64,000 nt of DNA. Origin: Gossypium raimondii. Lineage: Eukaryota; Streptophyta; Magnoliopsida; Malvales; Malvaceae. Shown here in pieces: positions 21,191-32,810 of the stretch. The notes beneath the pieces were generated by a model. It did no database searches. It worked only from the letters and a program-made list of their open reading frames with translations, and was not told the DNA's origin. How positions within the stretch are numbered: the first letter of the stretch is position 1; each line of letters opens with the position of its first letter. The position numbers and the translations under genes are program-made. The stretch lies in contig NC_068570.1 of assembly GCF_025698545.1 (NCBI RefSeq), positions 59,291,924-59,355,923 of the forward strand, written 5' to 3'.

Positions 21191-24100
21191 ATGGAGCAAC
21201 CACAAAAATTGGGCGGCAATGAGAATCGGTGTTTCGTTTTGAACATCACCAATTACAATGGAATTTGGCAAGGACAAAACCCTTTCGTCGAAGCTCTCCC
21301 TATCTTCATCACTCAACTCGCTGCCATCTTAATCGTCACTCGCTTCTTTTACCACCTTTTCAAACCCTTACATCAACCTCGTATCGTTTCTGATATTCTT
21401 GTAAGCTCCCTTGTTTCCATATGTTTCAAAATTCATGCATATATATATTTCTCAAAATTTCAAACCATATTTTGATGTTTTTGCAGGGTGGAATATTGTT
21501 AGGTCCATCTGCATTAGGGAAGATAGTGTACTTCTCAGATTTGTTTCCGAAAAGAAATGTTGTTACAGTGGAAACCTTGGCATACATGGCCCTTTTTCTT
21601 CACATGTTCTTAGTTGGCTTAGAGCTCGATTTAACTGCCGTTGGTCGGATAAGCAAAAAGGCCAAAATCCTCACTATATCTGGCCTTCTCTTTCCCTTCG
21701 TCGTTGGGGTTGCCTTTTTTTATTCATGGCTTGAATCCTTCGATCAATATCGGATTCAAGTTCACAATATTGGATGTGGTTTTCTATGGGCTGCCTCGTT
21801 AACCGTCACGAGTTTCCCGGCGATTGGCCGGATTCTATGTGACCTCAAGCTACTCAACTCCGAAATCGGTCGACTGACGATGCCAATCGCCCTCATCAGC
21901 GACTTGGGTTCGTGGATTCTTGTCGTTATTTTGATCCCATTTTGTGATAACCCTGCTAATGCACTATATGTCATCCTTGTGACAATAGTCTACGTAGTGG
22001 CCTCTTTTTACCTCATTCGTCCATTCCTCGGATGGATGGTTCATTTCACATCCGATGGCAACAACAACTATAGTGATTGCTACTTGTGTTTCGCCCTCGT
22101 CGGAGTTGTCTTAAGCGCGTTCACGACCGACATTACCGGCACTCACCCCATCGTCGGATCGTTCGTCTTTGGGCTTATCATGCCCAATGATATCGCGCTC
22201 GTCTTGATGGACCGATTTGGTTACTTCATCTCGGGGCTTCTAATGCCCGTTTTTTTCTCCGTCGCCGGGCTCCGAGTCGACATCTTCAAGATAACAAAGT
22301 GGAGCCTCGTGTTTGTAGTTGTACCATTGCTTTTCACCGTTAAGATCCTTAGTTTCCTACCGATTTCACTTTTCACCAACATTCACTCTAAAGATAGCTT
22401 TGCTCTTGGCTTACTCATGACCACCAAGGGGATATGGGCCATTCTTGTTTGTATCACTGCTTTGGACAAAGGGGTACTTTCTTTTCTCTCTTTTTCTCCT
22501 TTTACCCTAATCAAATTCGGGGACTACGTTTTTTGTCAAAAAACTTATAATATGGTCATTGAACTATTTGAAATATTTTATTTAAGTTACTGGATTGTTA
22601 AAATTGTTGTTGTATGATATTCTTCATCCGCATCAACTACACCAATTGAAACTTCTCATTCTTTTTCTCTTCTATAGTTCGTTTTTTTTTCTTAAAACAA
22701 TTTTGAACGTCACGAATCTGCCAACTAAATTCCAAATAGCTTTCTATCAACACTGATCGTCAGATCTACTTAGATCTAAGATATGTTTTTCTACTTGCCG
22801 ATGAGTATCGATCTATTGTACCAGTCGTTAAATTGTTACTTGAAGATAGCTAGTCGAGCTTTTAAAGAAAAAAAAACTTAACAGTCTAGTGACTTGAATA
22901 AAATTTTTTGAATAATTCAGTGATTTAAATGAAAATTTTTGAATAATTTAATGATCATTTTGTAACTTTTTAAAGTTGAGTGGCCAAAATATAAACTACT
23001 AACAGTTTAGTGATCTTGGATGTAATTTACCCTATTTTAATTTATAATGTATTAGATAGTCCAAATTGGTAACATTCTAGTTTAATCATAAATTATTAAC
23101 TATTACTGTTAGAATGTGACTGGCATTACATTGTTGTCAATGTAGGAATATGAGAGTTTAAGTGTGCTAAAATGTATTATCCTTTTATTTATGAGTTATA
23201 GGAAATATAGCAAAATTCTCAGGAAGCCCATCATTTTTTTAAAATTTTAATTAAATCCTTCAAAAATTTTGGAAATTCTTGTTGATCCTCTCAAAATTTT
23301 TGAAAATTTTAATTAGACCCCTAAAAGAATTGGAAATTCCAGTTAGACCTGCCAAATTTTTTAAAAAAATATTTAGGTCCCTCCAAAACTTAATGCCACA
23401 TTCCAGATCAAATTATGACAAATTAAAATATATGATTAAATCCCAAATGTGAAGATGGATAAGTTTAAAAATATTCATATAATTTTTTTTTTCTTATTTA
23501 TTTAGGTTTTGCATGCTGGTGACTATGCTGTGACAGTTATTTCAATTTTGTTAATGAACAGCATTATTGCTCCCACCATTGCTACCCTTTACAAGAGGAC
23601 CAATCTGTTCATAAAATACAATAGCAGGACCATTCAAGAAGCTAGGAACAAAACCGAACTTCGAATCCTCGTATGCATCCATTCATATTGCAACGTACCA
23701 GGGATCTTAAAGCTCCTCGAAATATCGCACGGTTCCCGACACAATCAATTGACAGTGTTCGCGCTCCACCTCGTCGATCTCGCCGACCAGCCATCATCCG
23801 TGCTCATAGTGCACGACTCGCACAGCCCCCGGTTTGAAGAAACGAAAGCAAATGGTGCGCACCATGACTACGATAGCTCCGAGACGGACCAAATAGTCAC
23901 CGCATTCAATGAATTCGAGAAAACGAACGACAACGTAAGTGTCCAATCGTTAACAACGCTGTCGCCTTTCACGGCAATGCATGGGGATATTTGTAGCTTA
24001 GCTGAAGACAAGTTCGTGGCACTCTTGATATTGCCGTTTCATAAGCATGCTACGACAGAACAGAGCCTCGAAGAGATTATCTCTTCATTTCCTAACATAA

Positions 24101-24828
24101 ACCAAAATGTGCTTGACAATGCCCCATGTTCGGTCGGAATCTTCATTGACCGTGGGTTCGAAGTGACCAACGGTTCGGATCCTGACTACGGGGTACATGA
24201 AATAGCAATGGTGTTCATCGGCGGAGTCGACGATTGTGAAGCTTTATCTTATGCATGGAGGATGGCGAGGAAGCCCGGTGTTCTCTTAACTGTTATACGA
24301 TTATTAGAAACCGATTCCCGCGATCAAAGGAAATCAAATGAACTCGACGACGATTGCATAAATGATTTCCGAATACAAACATCCAACGATGATTTCATTA
24401 TATACGAAGAAAAGATTGTAAATGATGGGGAAGAACTTATTGAGGCACTAAAAGAAATGGAGAATAAATTTGAGCTATTCATTGTAGGGAGACGAGACGG
24501 GCTAGACTCGCCGATAACATCCGAGTTACTTGACAGGATTGACTATCTGGAGCTCGGTATCATCGGCGACTTGTTGGCGGCATCGGATTCCGATACGAGC
24601 TCCATCCTAGTGGTGCAACAATTCGTTAATTTGATCGATAACAAAGTGATTGAAGATTTGATCGGGACACAATGGTTGTCAATGGACCGGACTGCAATGA
24701 ACTTCGGGAGCCGGCGATTGTTGATGGCGACTAGCAATACGTTATGGATGTACTCGGAACAGAAACTGAAAGAGATGCATCATGTTGATGAAGGTGACGT
24801 TGACGACGGCGACGGCGTCAATCCCTAG
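21191..24828 (+). CDS. CHX-type cation/H+ antiporter (CPA2 family)
   Basis: Predicted K+ (or Na+)/H+ exchanger of the endomembranes or plasma membrane. Exons: 21191-21400, 21487-22473, 23506-24828; 840 codons including stop, 839 aa, close to the usual 800 or so. An N-terminal stretch with NITNYNGIWQGQNPFVEALP leads into about 12 membrane spans (about 35-435), then a long soluble C-terminal half with the Usp-like pattern of plant CHX proteins. Family motifs: GGILLGPSALGK, FLVGLELDL, TSFPAIGRIL, TGTHPIVGSFVFGL, MPVFFSVAGLRVD and TTKGIWAIL (Lys384). At the site where CHX17 has Asn-Asp this protein has Ser208-Asp209. An in-frame ATG at 21113 would add 26 residues; 21191 fits family N-termini better. 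The second intron holds MITE copy C. Subtype number not assigned. Confidence 0.92.
22510..23032. mobile_element. Mutator-like MITE, family 'GGGTAAA', copy C
   Basis: Lies wholly inside intron 2 of the CHX gene. The core matches copies A, B, D and E ('gaacgtcacgaatctgcc', 'gatgagtatcgatctattg', 'cttaacagtctagtgac'). The right end, TGTAATTTACCC, is intact; the left end is worn ('ggggactacg'). Confidence 0.7.
23225..23390. repeat. AT-rich internally repeated block in CHX intron 2
   Basis: A phrase like 'aaattttaattagaccc' recurs every 35-45 bp with changes. Similar blocks lie at about 25225-25420 and 32600-32750. Worn dispersed repeat of unknown type. Confidence 0.4.
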
Positions 24829-26320
24829 TATACTAGAAAATTAGGATAGTTTTAGCTATTCAAAACAGTGAGATTATGTCTTTAGTTCTTTGTTTTCCTT
24901 CTTCCATTTTTTTTAAAATGTAATTTTTTTTTTGTTTACATTTTACTTAATATAATCAAAAGCATTTTTTTATATGAAATATTATTTTAAAATGTAAAAT
25001 TTATATATAAAATATTATTTTCCACTTACCTAATTCGAGTCTCACTATATGTAAATTATGCGTATAATTATTATATTTTCTTAAATATCAATAAAATTTC
25101 TAAATTATAAATTATAAATTAAACAGATCTTATGGAATTAACCATAAATTAAGGAGATCTTATGCAATTAATCAGTAACCTCAATCAAGAATTTCTAAAT
25201 GATAAAATGAAACAACATCAGTCCCTCAAAATATTTGTAAATTATTATTAAGCTCTTCAAAAGTTTTAATAAATTTAATTAAATTCCTTCTCTTTTTTTT
25301 TTTGGTAAATGCTCATTAAGCTTCCAATTTTATTTAAAGAAAATTAAACTTACCAAAATTTTAAAAATTATAATTAAATCCTTGAAAATTTTAAAATTTT
25401 ATTTAAACCCCAGAACTTAATATCAAAATTCGTTGCAATATGTACTCTTTTTTTTTTTTTGAAGACGAAGTGGAAAATTTCTTTGGAGAAGTTGAAATTA
25501 AATTATATTTTTTTATAAGAAAGCAATTTTACCATTATATTATTTAATATCTTTAAAAAATTTTAATAAAATTAAATAAAATTATCATTTTAAAGGGCAA
25601 AATTGCAATTTTACCATATACTGTCTTATAATTTTATATATTTTAGAGGAAAAGAATGCAATTTTCCCTTTTTGTCGGCAAGGCACATGCCAACCCTTGG
25701 GGGGGGGGGGGAGAGGAAATTAATAAGAGAGGAAATTAATAAGAGAAGAAACTCATGCATTAACTTTAAATAAAAGGTAGAATATGCTCCAACCTCTGGA
25801 ATTTTTTATATATTTAGAATATAGTCCTTTTACATTTATTTTTTAATTTTTAGTCCCTTTATTTTATACATTTTAAAATGTAAGTTCAATTGATTTTTTT
25901 GAAAGAAAAATTCAATTGTTGATATCACTGAAATTATTCTATTAAATTCATAAATTCAATTTTTTAAAAATAAATTCAATGGTTAATACTATCAAAATTC
26001 TTCCATTAAATCCGGGTTTATTACAATATTTTTTGTTTCAACATAATTTTAACGATATCAACAATTGAATCTAAATTTTTAAATCTCAAATAGACTAACT
26101 TCTCAACAACAAAAGGAAAAGGATTAAATTACAAAACTACAAAGAGTAAAAGAACTTAAAACATAATTCAACCTAAATAAAACTTCCCCAAATAAAGAGT
26201 GAAAAATTACCAAATAAGTTATCTTTCTTCCCTACATTTCCAGTTTCCCACCACCTTTCAAACAAGTTCTAAAACAAGCTTCAACAATGGCAACAAAACC
26301 CTAATTTCGTCTCCATGAAA
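24829..26320. other. Intergenic stretch after CHX gene
   Basis: 3' UTR of the CHX gene, then AT-rich sequence. 25225-25420 is one of three related AT-rich repeat blocks. 25699-25711 is a run of 13 G, followed directly by two copies of GAGAGGAAATTAATAA. About 25775-26160 has inverted 'tagtccttttac' and 'aagtaaaagaactt'-like arms and may be a MITE. Confidence 0.45.
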
Positions 26321-26405
26321 TCACTTTTCTCTCAGAACCCATCTGAACCCAAAAGAAAATGTCAAAAAAGAACCCAGAGATAGATACATGTACATACAGA
26401 ATCTA

Positions 26406-26627
26406 TCAAATTTGACATCCACAACAAAGATAGAAGAAACAGAGAGTAGAAACCAAGAAAATCGCTTCGAAGATGGAAGCAATTTTGAAAAGCAAATCGT
26501 CAATGAAAGAAAAGTGATGAATGTGTAGTCTCTTCCACTTGAAAGCTGACCCTAAAACGTGCTTCCACTTCCATGATTCTTTCTTGAGTAGCCTTTTGAA
26601 TATTGCCCATATCTTTGTTCTTCCCAT
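26406..26627 (-). CDS. Small membrane protein with C-terminal CCGC tail
   Basis: Single-exon frame of 73 codons plus stop. The N-terminal half is strongly basic and Trp-rich (MGRTKIWAIFKRLLKK, then KWKHVLGSAFKWKRL). A middle piece, FSFIDDLLFKIASIFEAI, leads into one hydrophobic span, FLVSTLCFFYLCCGCQI, that ends the protein. The Lys/Trp head plus LCFFYLCCGC tail resembles small uncharacterised plant proteins I recall, but I cannot name a family. Codon use and the ATG at 26627 are plausible, and a long TA repeat that could act as a TATA region lies about 85 bp upstream. It could still be chance. Function unknown. Confidence 0.55.
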   Translation of the reverse strand: MGRTKIWAIFKRLLKKESWKWKHVLGSAFKWKRLHIHHFSFIDDLLFKIASIFEAIFLVSTLCFFYLCCGCQI

Positions 26628-26708
26628 TATGGTTTTTTTTTTTTCAAAACATTTTGTGGGATTTTTTAAAAAAAATCTTTGGTTGAAGAAGAAGAGGGAT
26701 TAAGGGGT

Positions 26709-26712
<4 letters not shown>

Positions 26713-26747
<35 letters not shown>
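26713..26747. repeat. (TA)n microsatellite
   Basis: About 17 TA units, upstream of the small membrane-protein gene on the minus strand; it may double as its TATA region. Likely length-variable between individuals. Confidence 0.9.
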
Positions 26748-26750
<3 letters not shown>

Positions 26751-26845
26751 GATGGCGTTATAGCTTGATAAATTTTAGACGAACAACTAAACCGCGTTTT
26801 GATGAATCAAGAATTTAATAAAAATGTATAATTTCAAATTTATCC

Positions 26846-27202
26846 CCTAATGTTTACCTTTTTATCATTTTAGCTTTAATTCTACCTTTAAAGTTTAATC
26901 AAATTACTTTTGACTGAAATATTGAAATTTTAACGGCTTTGATACTCTAACCTATGTGGCAATCTGTGTATATATTCATAAAAATTTAAGAATAATTATC
27001 CACTTCAGCATTAAAGTACATATAGATTGTCATACAAGCTATCACGTCAATGCAGCTAAAATTTTTGCAGTTCGATAATTTTTCCGTCCAAAGAAAATCA
27101 ATTTAACTAAGTTTTAAAGGTTAAGGCCAAAGTCATCCAAAAAAAGAAGAACTAGAGTCAAAATGATAAAAGAAAATGTAAACATTAAGGACAAAATTAA
27201 TC
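26846..27202. mobile_element. Probable MITE
   Basis: Left arm 'taatgtttacctttttatca' followed by 'ttttagc'; right arm 'aaaatgataaaagaaaatgt' followed by 'aaacatta', inverted to it. Inner words 'ctttaaagtttaatcaaatt' and 'aactaagttttaaagg' also pair. No target duplication identified. Confidence 0.5.
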
Positions 27203-29648
27203 GGATTATGTCATACTCACGATAGTGAAAAAAATTATATTTATAATAATCAATTAAAGTATAGATGGAATGGTAAAGGTTTAGTATAACCTTTTAGATA
27301 TTTTATTTAATTTTATTTTTACTTAAAATTTTATATAAAAATTATAATATTATTCATTGTTGTTTACTAAATTTTAAATTTTATAAAAGTAGAAATTTTA
27401 ATTGCATATTTTTAACCTAAAATGAATGGACAACATTTTCCCCTTAAACAAAGGGATCACTTTTATTAAAAGTGGAGATTAATTATTTAAATTAGGTTTA
27501 TGTCAATTAATTTTGATGGTAATTAATGTTAATCAATTAATAAACAAATCAATCACTTGTTTTGTGATTGGGGCACAATTGTAAAAGCTTAGGGACTTAT
27601 TAAGTATTATCCCATGGGAATAAAGCCTTTTTTTAAAAACCTAAATTTCTAGATTCCCCATTACTTGGTGGGTTTAAATATATATAATTTGCAAAGATTT
27701 GGGAATAATCTCTTTTCTTTTGTTTCCTTTTGTTTCCTTTTTTTTTACCATAAATATTCTCCAATTTATTTATTTTATATAAAAAATATTCACATTGGTC
27801 TAAAATATATATAAAAAATCTTAGGTATCAAAATATTTATGAAAAAAATAATGTGAACACGATATAAATATATGAATTTTTATTTGAATATAACAAAAAG
27901 TTATCGAAATATGTATATGGAGAAATTAATTTTAATAATAAGTTTTTTTAGGGTGCTTCAATACTCATGAATGTCGAGTTCAAGTTCTCTAACGGATGTT
28001 ACATAGTAACATGTATAGTTTGTTGTTTAATCATTTGTTGATAAAATGACATCACCTTGACACCTACGGATATCGAAGTTATTTTAATTACTTTTTCAAG
28101 ATTCCCTTAAAGAATCTTGTACGAATGAATTTGACATAATATAGTAAGACTTCCATTCTGTGGGTGTCAAGTTCAGACCTTTTTGCTACAAAAAGAACTC
28201 GATATTTATGGATGTCAAGGTCATGCTATTTCTATAGGCCGTTTTAGCATGTGTGGTTTTTTTTTTTTTTGCCATAAATAGTGTTATGAAAATTGTCATT
28301 AATTTTTTGTTACTATTCAACATTCATTAAATAACTCGACACACATGGATATCGAGATATCTCTAAAAAAATTACTATTTGGATTAACTTTTCATATACA
28401 ACTTTTTTCTATATTCAAAATAAAAAATATTAAATATCTGAATGTATTAAGATATATATAATGTGAATTATTAATGATATCGTTTACTCATGATACTAGT
28501 GTGTGTATATATATTATTTAAGCCCTTATCGAGTTGGTGTTATTAGTCAACCAAGCATCGACTCGATTAGGAAAAATATAAAATGTCCTTCCGTAATTAA
28601 AGTAAATTATATTATTCAAGGGTATTTTAGTCATTTAAAAGTCAATAAAATGCATTTGATTGGATTTGAACATGTGTTATTTACGTCAATAAAACATTAA
28701 CTTCATCAACGAACCAAAGTTTAATTTCAATATAATATGTACATTTTAATTATATTATGCATATTTTATTATCTACATCAATTGTATATATCGATAATAT
28801 TGTTGGTTGAGTCGATGTCACAAGTCAACTCGACACTAACTCAAGATTAATGACAACATCACAATAAAAATTGTAATGCATTTAATATTCTTAATATGAT
28901 GTGTTTACGGGTTTAAATTTCATTTCACTCACAATTTAATCTATTTTTTATTTTAATATCGTATATATTTCATATATTATTATCAATTAGTTTCAAATCA
29001 TAAATTTCATTATTTATTGTATGTTATTTTTAAAATAATTTCGTGTTCTAAATACATAACTTCCACACAAATATGTGCGTAAGGAAATTTATAATATATA
29101 TGATATGTCATCATCTAGTCTGTTGTTTATGCATAAAATTATATATTATCAACGGATCAAATATAAAACTTTTGATATCTGTTGAGTATTTTGTGAGCCT
29201 ATCCTTCATAGAGATCAATTTTCCCATTTATGAGACATTGTCCCTAGATGTGACATATTAGGTAGGCCTTAATACATGTCAACACGTATTTTATTCTAGG
29301 GTCAACGTCCCTTCTAAGTATGAGTTCGCATCATGATGATGCGAACTCATAAGAGCGAATTGTACCATTTGACTACTGAAGTAAAGAGGATTAGGTCGAC
29401 CCTGATCGGGTAACGGGTCGTTAATGACGAACACCATAACAATATCAAAATGGAAAATAGTAAGAAAATTTGTAAGTCCAATGAACCATAAGATAAGTTA
29501 TAGAAACTAGAGAGTAAAAAGGAAACAACACCAGATTATGAAATTAAAACCCAAATTTGCTTTGGGAAATTCAGACAGATAACCGAAAGAACATGAAATC
29601 TTCCGACAAACATTAAGAAACTCCATTGTAGTGTTTTTTTTTTTTTTT
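27203..29648. other. AT-rich intergenic stretch
   Basis: No gene. About 27950-28340 repeats phrases such as 'atggatatcgag' and 'atgaatgtcgagttc' ('tggatgtcaag'), suggesting worn tandem or dispersed repeat copies. One long hairpin lies at 29320-29350. The rest shows nothing I can name. Confidence 0.4.
29320..29350. repeat. Near-perfect 31-base palindrome (hairpin)
   Basis: Arms of 15 bases, ATGAGTTCGCATCAT and its exact complement, around a single G. It stands alone, outside any element I could define. Confidence 0.85.
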
Positions 29649-31796
29649 TCACTGCACTGTGAAACAAGGGTAGGAACAGTTCCCATAACCTGCCAAAAAA
29701 AAAAAAAAAAACCCCTCAAAAATCCAATCTCAAAACAGGTTATATATAGATCAACTTCTTTTGAAAAAGTCTTTGAAGTATTGTCCGTTTGGAATTGACT
29801 TACCCTTTAACGGGGTGATATTATTAAATCAAGTGGTATTATTTTCCCTTAAAGATTACTTATACGTTATAAGTTTGGGGTTCAAACCTTATCAAATGGT
29901 CACCATTTTTCCGATAGATGTCTTTGTGGTATATATAGTTCATTCTGATGAGGTGTTCTCGTTTTGTGAACACGTGCTTTAAGTGGTCTCTTCAGGCACT
30001 CAAGCTATTCATAAAATCAGGAGAGAAAATCCAAACTCGACTTAGGACAATACTAACCTGTTGAGCAGAGGGGAGCAAGCAATGACCTTGGTCCCCCTTT
30101 GTCAAATGGTAGAATTGCTATATAAGATCCTCCAATAAGTAAAACAATAAATTTAAGCATTTTAAGCCTTTAGTAAAAAGGAAAATTTCAAAATTTGGCC
30201 CCTCCAATATAAGTATTTATAGCTTTGACCCTAAAAATTTTATAATTTTATTTTGACTCCCCTAAACAAAAATTCCTAACTTCACCCCTATCGTTCATTT
30301 ACTCCAAACTGACAACATGAAGACTTCTCCGAAAAAATCAACCTTCTCTAAAAAAAGTAAGTATATATATTCAAATAAAGCAGCTAAAACAGGGTAATGT
30401 AATTTACTTGGATCACTTGAGACAATCAGGCTGGTTTCCCTGAAATTACAGTTCGATTTCTTCCGCCCGGTGATCTGGTAGTAAAGATTCATGGCGTACG
30501 ATGCATGGTTAATGAGTGTTGCTGGATAATAGCAAACGCCGCCGGAATGAGTGGCGTTGCAATCCACCAGGTTACAGGCAAAGTTTATGTTCAACTGTAG
30601 TAGCTCATCACTTGTTCCTGGCTTTGCCACACACCAAGTTTCCTACACTCCCCCATTAGCACACCATCAGATCCCAAGTTTATATGACCCATCCACCTAC
30701 CGAGTACTCTCATTTTCCCCGCACAAATCGCGTAACATTGCGCTCATGATTTAGTATTGTCCTTTTTGGATATCCAATTATTGATTCTTCTCGAGCCTCG
30801 ATGTATTGGAGATATCCAAAGAAAATAATACCGGATTGTGAACTCGACATGGTTCAAGAAATGAGAGTACTTTGTGAGGTGGGGACATGATTATAAATTT
30901 AGTCTTTAATATTTATATTTTTTTGTTAATTTAGACTTTATTTATTTTTAATTAAATTTAGCCTCAACTTTTTTAAAAAGAATTAAATATGAAAATTAAT
31001 CTTTCAAAAAGGTTGAATTATTTTTTAATGAAAATATTGACTAAGACATTATATTTTTAAACATGGTAATTTGCATGACAATTCACGTGTATTTCATGCT
31101 ATTTTTTAAAATTTTATATATTATTTATATTTATATTTTTATGATTTTGTATTTTATATTTTTAAATATTTAATAAATTTTAAATTATTTATTGGTAAAA
31201 CAAATAGTATCATGTCAACATGAAGTACACGTAGATACTACATAGGTTGCCACGCCTTAAAAAATCAATGTTTTAGTCAGCATTTTTATTAAAAATATTA
31301 TTTGACTTTTTAAAAGATTAAGGGCCAAATTTAGCCCTAAATTGACAAAATATGTAAATGTTAAGGGCTAAATTTATCATTATGCCTATAACTTTTAGTC
31401 CACTTTGGTACTTGTATTTTTTTTTCTCTTTGGTACTTGAACTTAGTAATTAGGTCTATTTTGTTCTTCGAACTTGATAAATGTAAAAGTCTAATAACGT
31501 GATACTCTAATATTATGCCGCATCATTATCTAAAAATTAAAATATATATATTTAAAATTTCAAATAACGATGTGACACTTTAATATTGTATCATGTCATC
31601 AAATAGGGATAGAATTCAAGTTCATGATCTAAATAAACTAAGTTACCAAATTTAGATACTATATTTATTAAAATGGACCTAATTGTGAGATTTAAAAACT
31701 AAAAGTTATATTAACCCTTGAAACTTTCTTTTATAACATTACCGATGGTTCTTCGTCTGCTAGACCTCCACCTGTAAAAGGGTTTACCAACACCAT
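29649..31796 (-). CDS. X8/CBM43 domain protein, upstream exon missing or unrecognised
   Basis: X8 (CBM43) domains bind beta-1,3-glucan (callose) and occur in plasmodesmal callose-binding and related wall proteins. Exons from the 5' end: 31743-31796, 30408-30642, 29649-29689; 110 codons, 109 aa if the ATG at 31796 is used. The core runs from ETWCVAKPGTSDELL through GGVCYYPATLINHASYAMNL to DPSYGNCSY, with all six usual Cys and one extra at the end. The 29-nt part of the first exon (31743-31771) and the 235-nt X8 exon match in length and phase the exons of the neighbouring X8 gene, so the two are a tandem pair. The expected exon with the signal peptide is not found before the next gene; the in-frame ATG at 31796 gives no secretion signal. 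MITE copy D lies 33 bp upstream. Gene may be damaged or mis-started. Confidence 0.7.
30884..31386. mobile_element. Probable MITE in an intron of the first X8 gene
   Basis: Left arm 'tgattataaatttagtcttt'; right arm ends 'gggctaaatttatcattatg'. Both carry 'aaatttag' and 'ttgacaaaatatg'-type words in inverted orientation. The same family is at 36819-37315. No clear target duplication. Confidence 0.55.
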
Positions 31797-31828
31797 CTTA
31801 GATTAAGCAGATTAATTGTAGCAAAGAT

Positions 31829-32317
31829 GGGTAAATTACACTTTTAGTTAGTAAACTATTGGTAAGTTTTTATTTTGGTCATTTAATTAAAAAAGTTACA
31901 ATTTAGTCACTAAACTATTCAAAAGTTTTCATTTAAGTCATTGGGCTATTAAAATTGATATTATATGGTTTTCGCTGGTCGCATTGCATGCACCAATCGA
32001 AAACTCTCTTTTCCTTTCTCAATTCGATTTTGTTTTCATGAAACAACTTTAGATGTTATAAATCCGCAAACCAAAATTCAAACAGCTTTTTTCTCTAATC
32101 TCCGACACTGGCCATCAGATTGACTTAATTTTAAGGTATATTTTTCTACTCAAACACGGATACTAATCCACAGTACCAATCGTCGCTTAGAGCTTACTAG
32201 CGGAACTCTTTTTCAAAAAACTTAATGGCCCAATGACTTAAATAAAAACTTTCAAAAAGTTCAATAATCAAAATAAAAACTTACCCATAATTTAGTGACT
32301 AATGATGTAGTTAACCC
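31829..32317. mobile_element. Mutator-like MITE, family 'GGGTAAA', copy D
   Basis: From GGGTAAATTACACTTTTAG to 'gatgtagttaaccc'. The core shares 'aactttagatgttataaatc' and 'tccgacactggccatcag' with the other copies. The flanking nine bases, AGCAAAGAT and TAAAAAGAT, agree at six positions, compatible with a decayed 9-bp duplication. Lies between the two X8 genes, next to where exon 1 of the first would be expected. Confidence 0.75.
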
Positions 32318-32599
32318 TAAAAAGATTATACTCTTGTACCCTTGTTCAAATTTACATTGGACTAGATTTGTCAAATGGGTGGGAGGATTAGTTTTGGATC
32401 GGGTTTGCCCTTCAACTCATCTTTGGTTTAAGTCATGCCGAGTTTGAATCATTTTTGGATTCAGGTTAGGTGGGTTCAATTGTTGACCTTTTACGGTTAA
32501 TTAAATTAGTATGGGTTCAAATTTAAATTAGTCAGATTAGATTTTTGCAATTGAGATAGAACTAACATGTCAATGTTTAGCAAAGGTAAATTGTGATGG

Positions 32600-32750
32600 G
32601 AGACAGGAGGGCCTTGATCCCAAAATTTTTAAAAATTCTCATTAAGCCCCTAATTTAAAAAAAATTAATTAACCTCCTAATTTTTTGAAAACTCTCATTA
32701 AACCGCTAATTTTTTTAAAAATTTTAATTAGATCCCTAATTTATCGCCAA
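32600..32750. repeat. AT-rich internally repeated block
   Basis: Recurring phrase 'ctcattaaaccgctaattt' and variants ('aattttaattagatccc'), related to blocks at 23225-23390 and 25225-25420. Lies just 3' of the second X8 gene. Confidence 0.4.
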
Positions 32751-32810
32751 GATTCGCCACTAGTCAAATATAAGTGTTAAACACAATACCAAATAGGATA
32801 AAAAAAATTA

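Noticed and set aside
28503-29261. Short open frames between 28.5 and 29.3 kb
   Set aside because: AT-rich chance frames with low-complexity composition and no recognisable motif.
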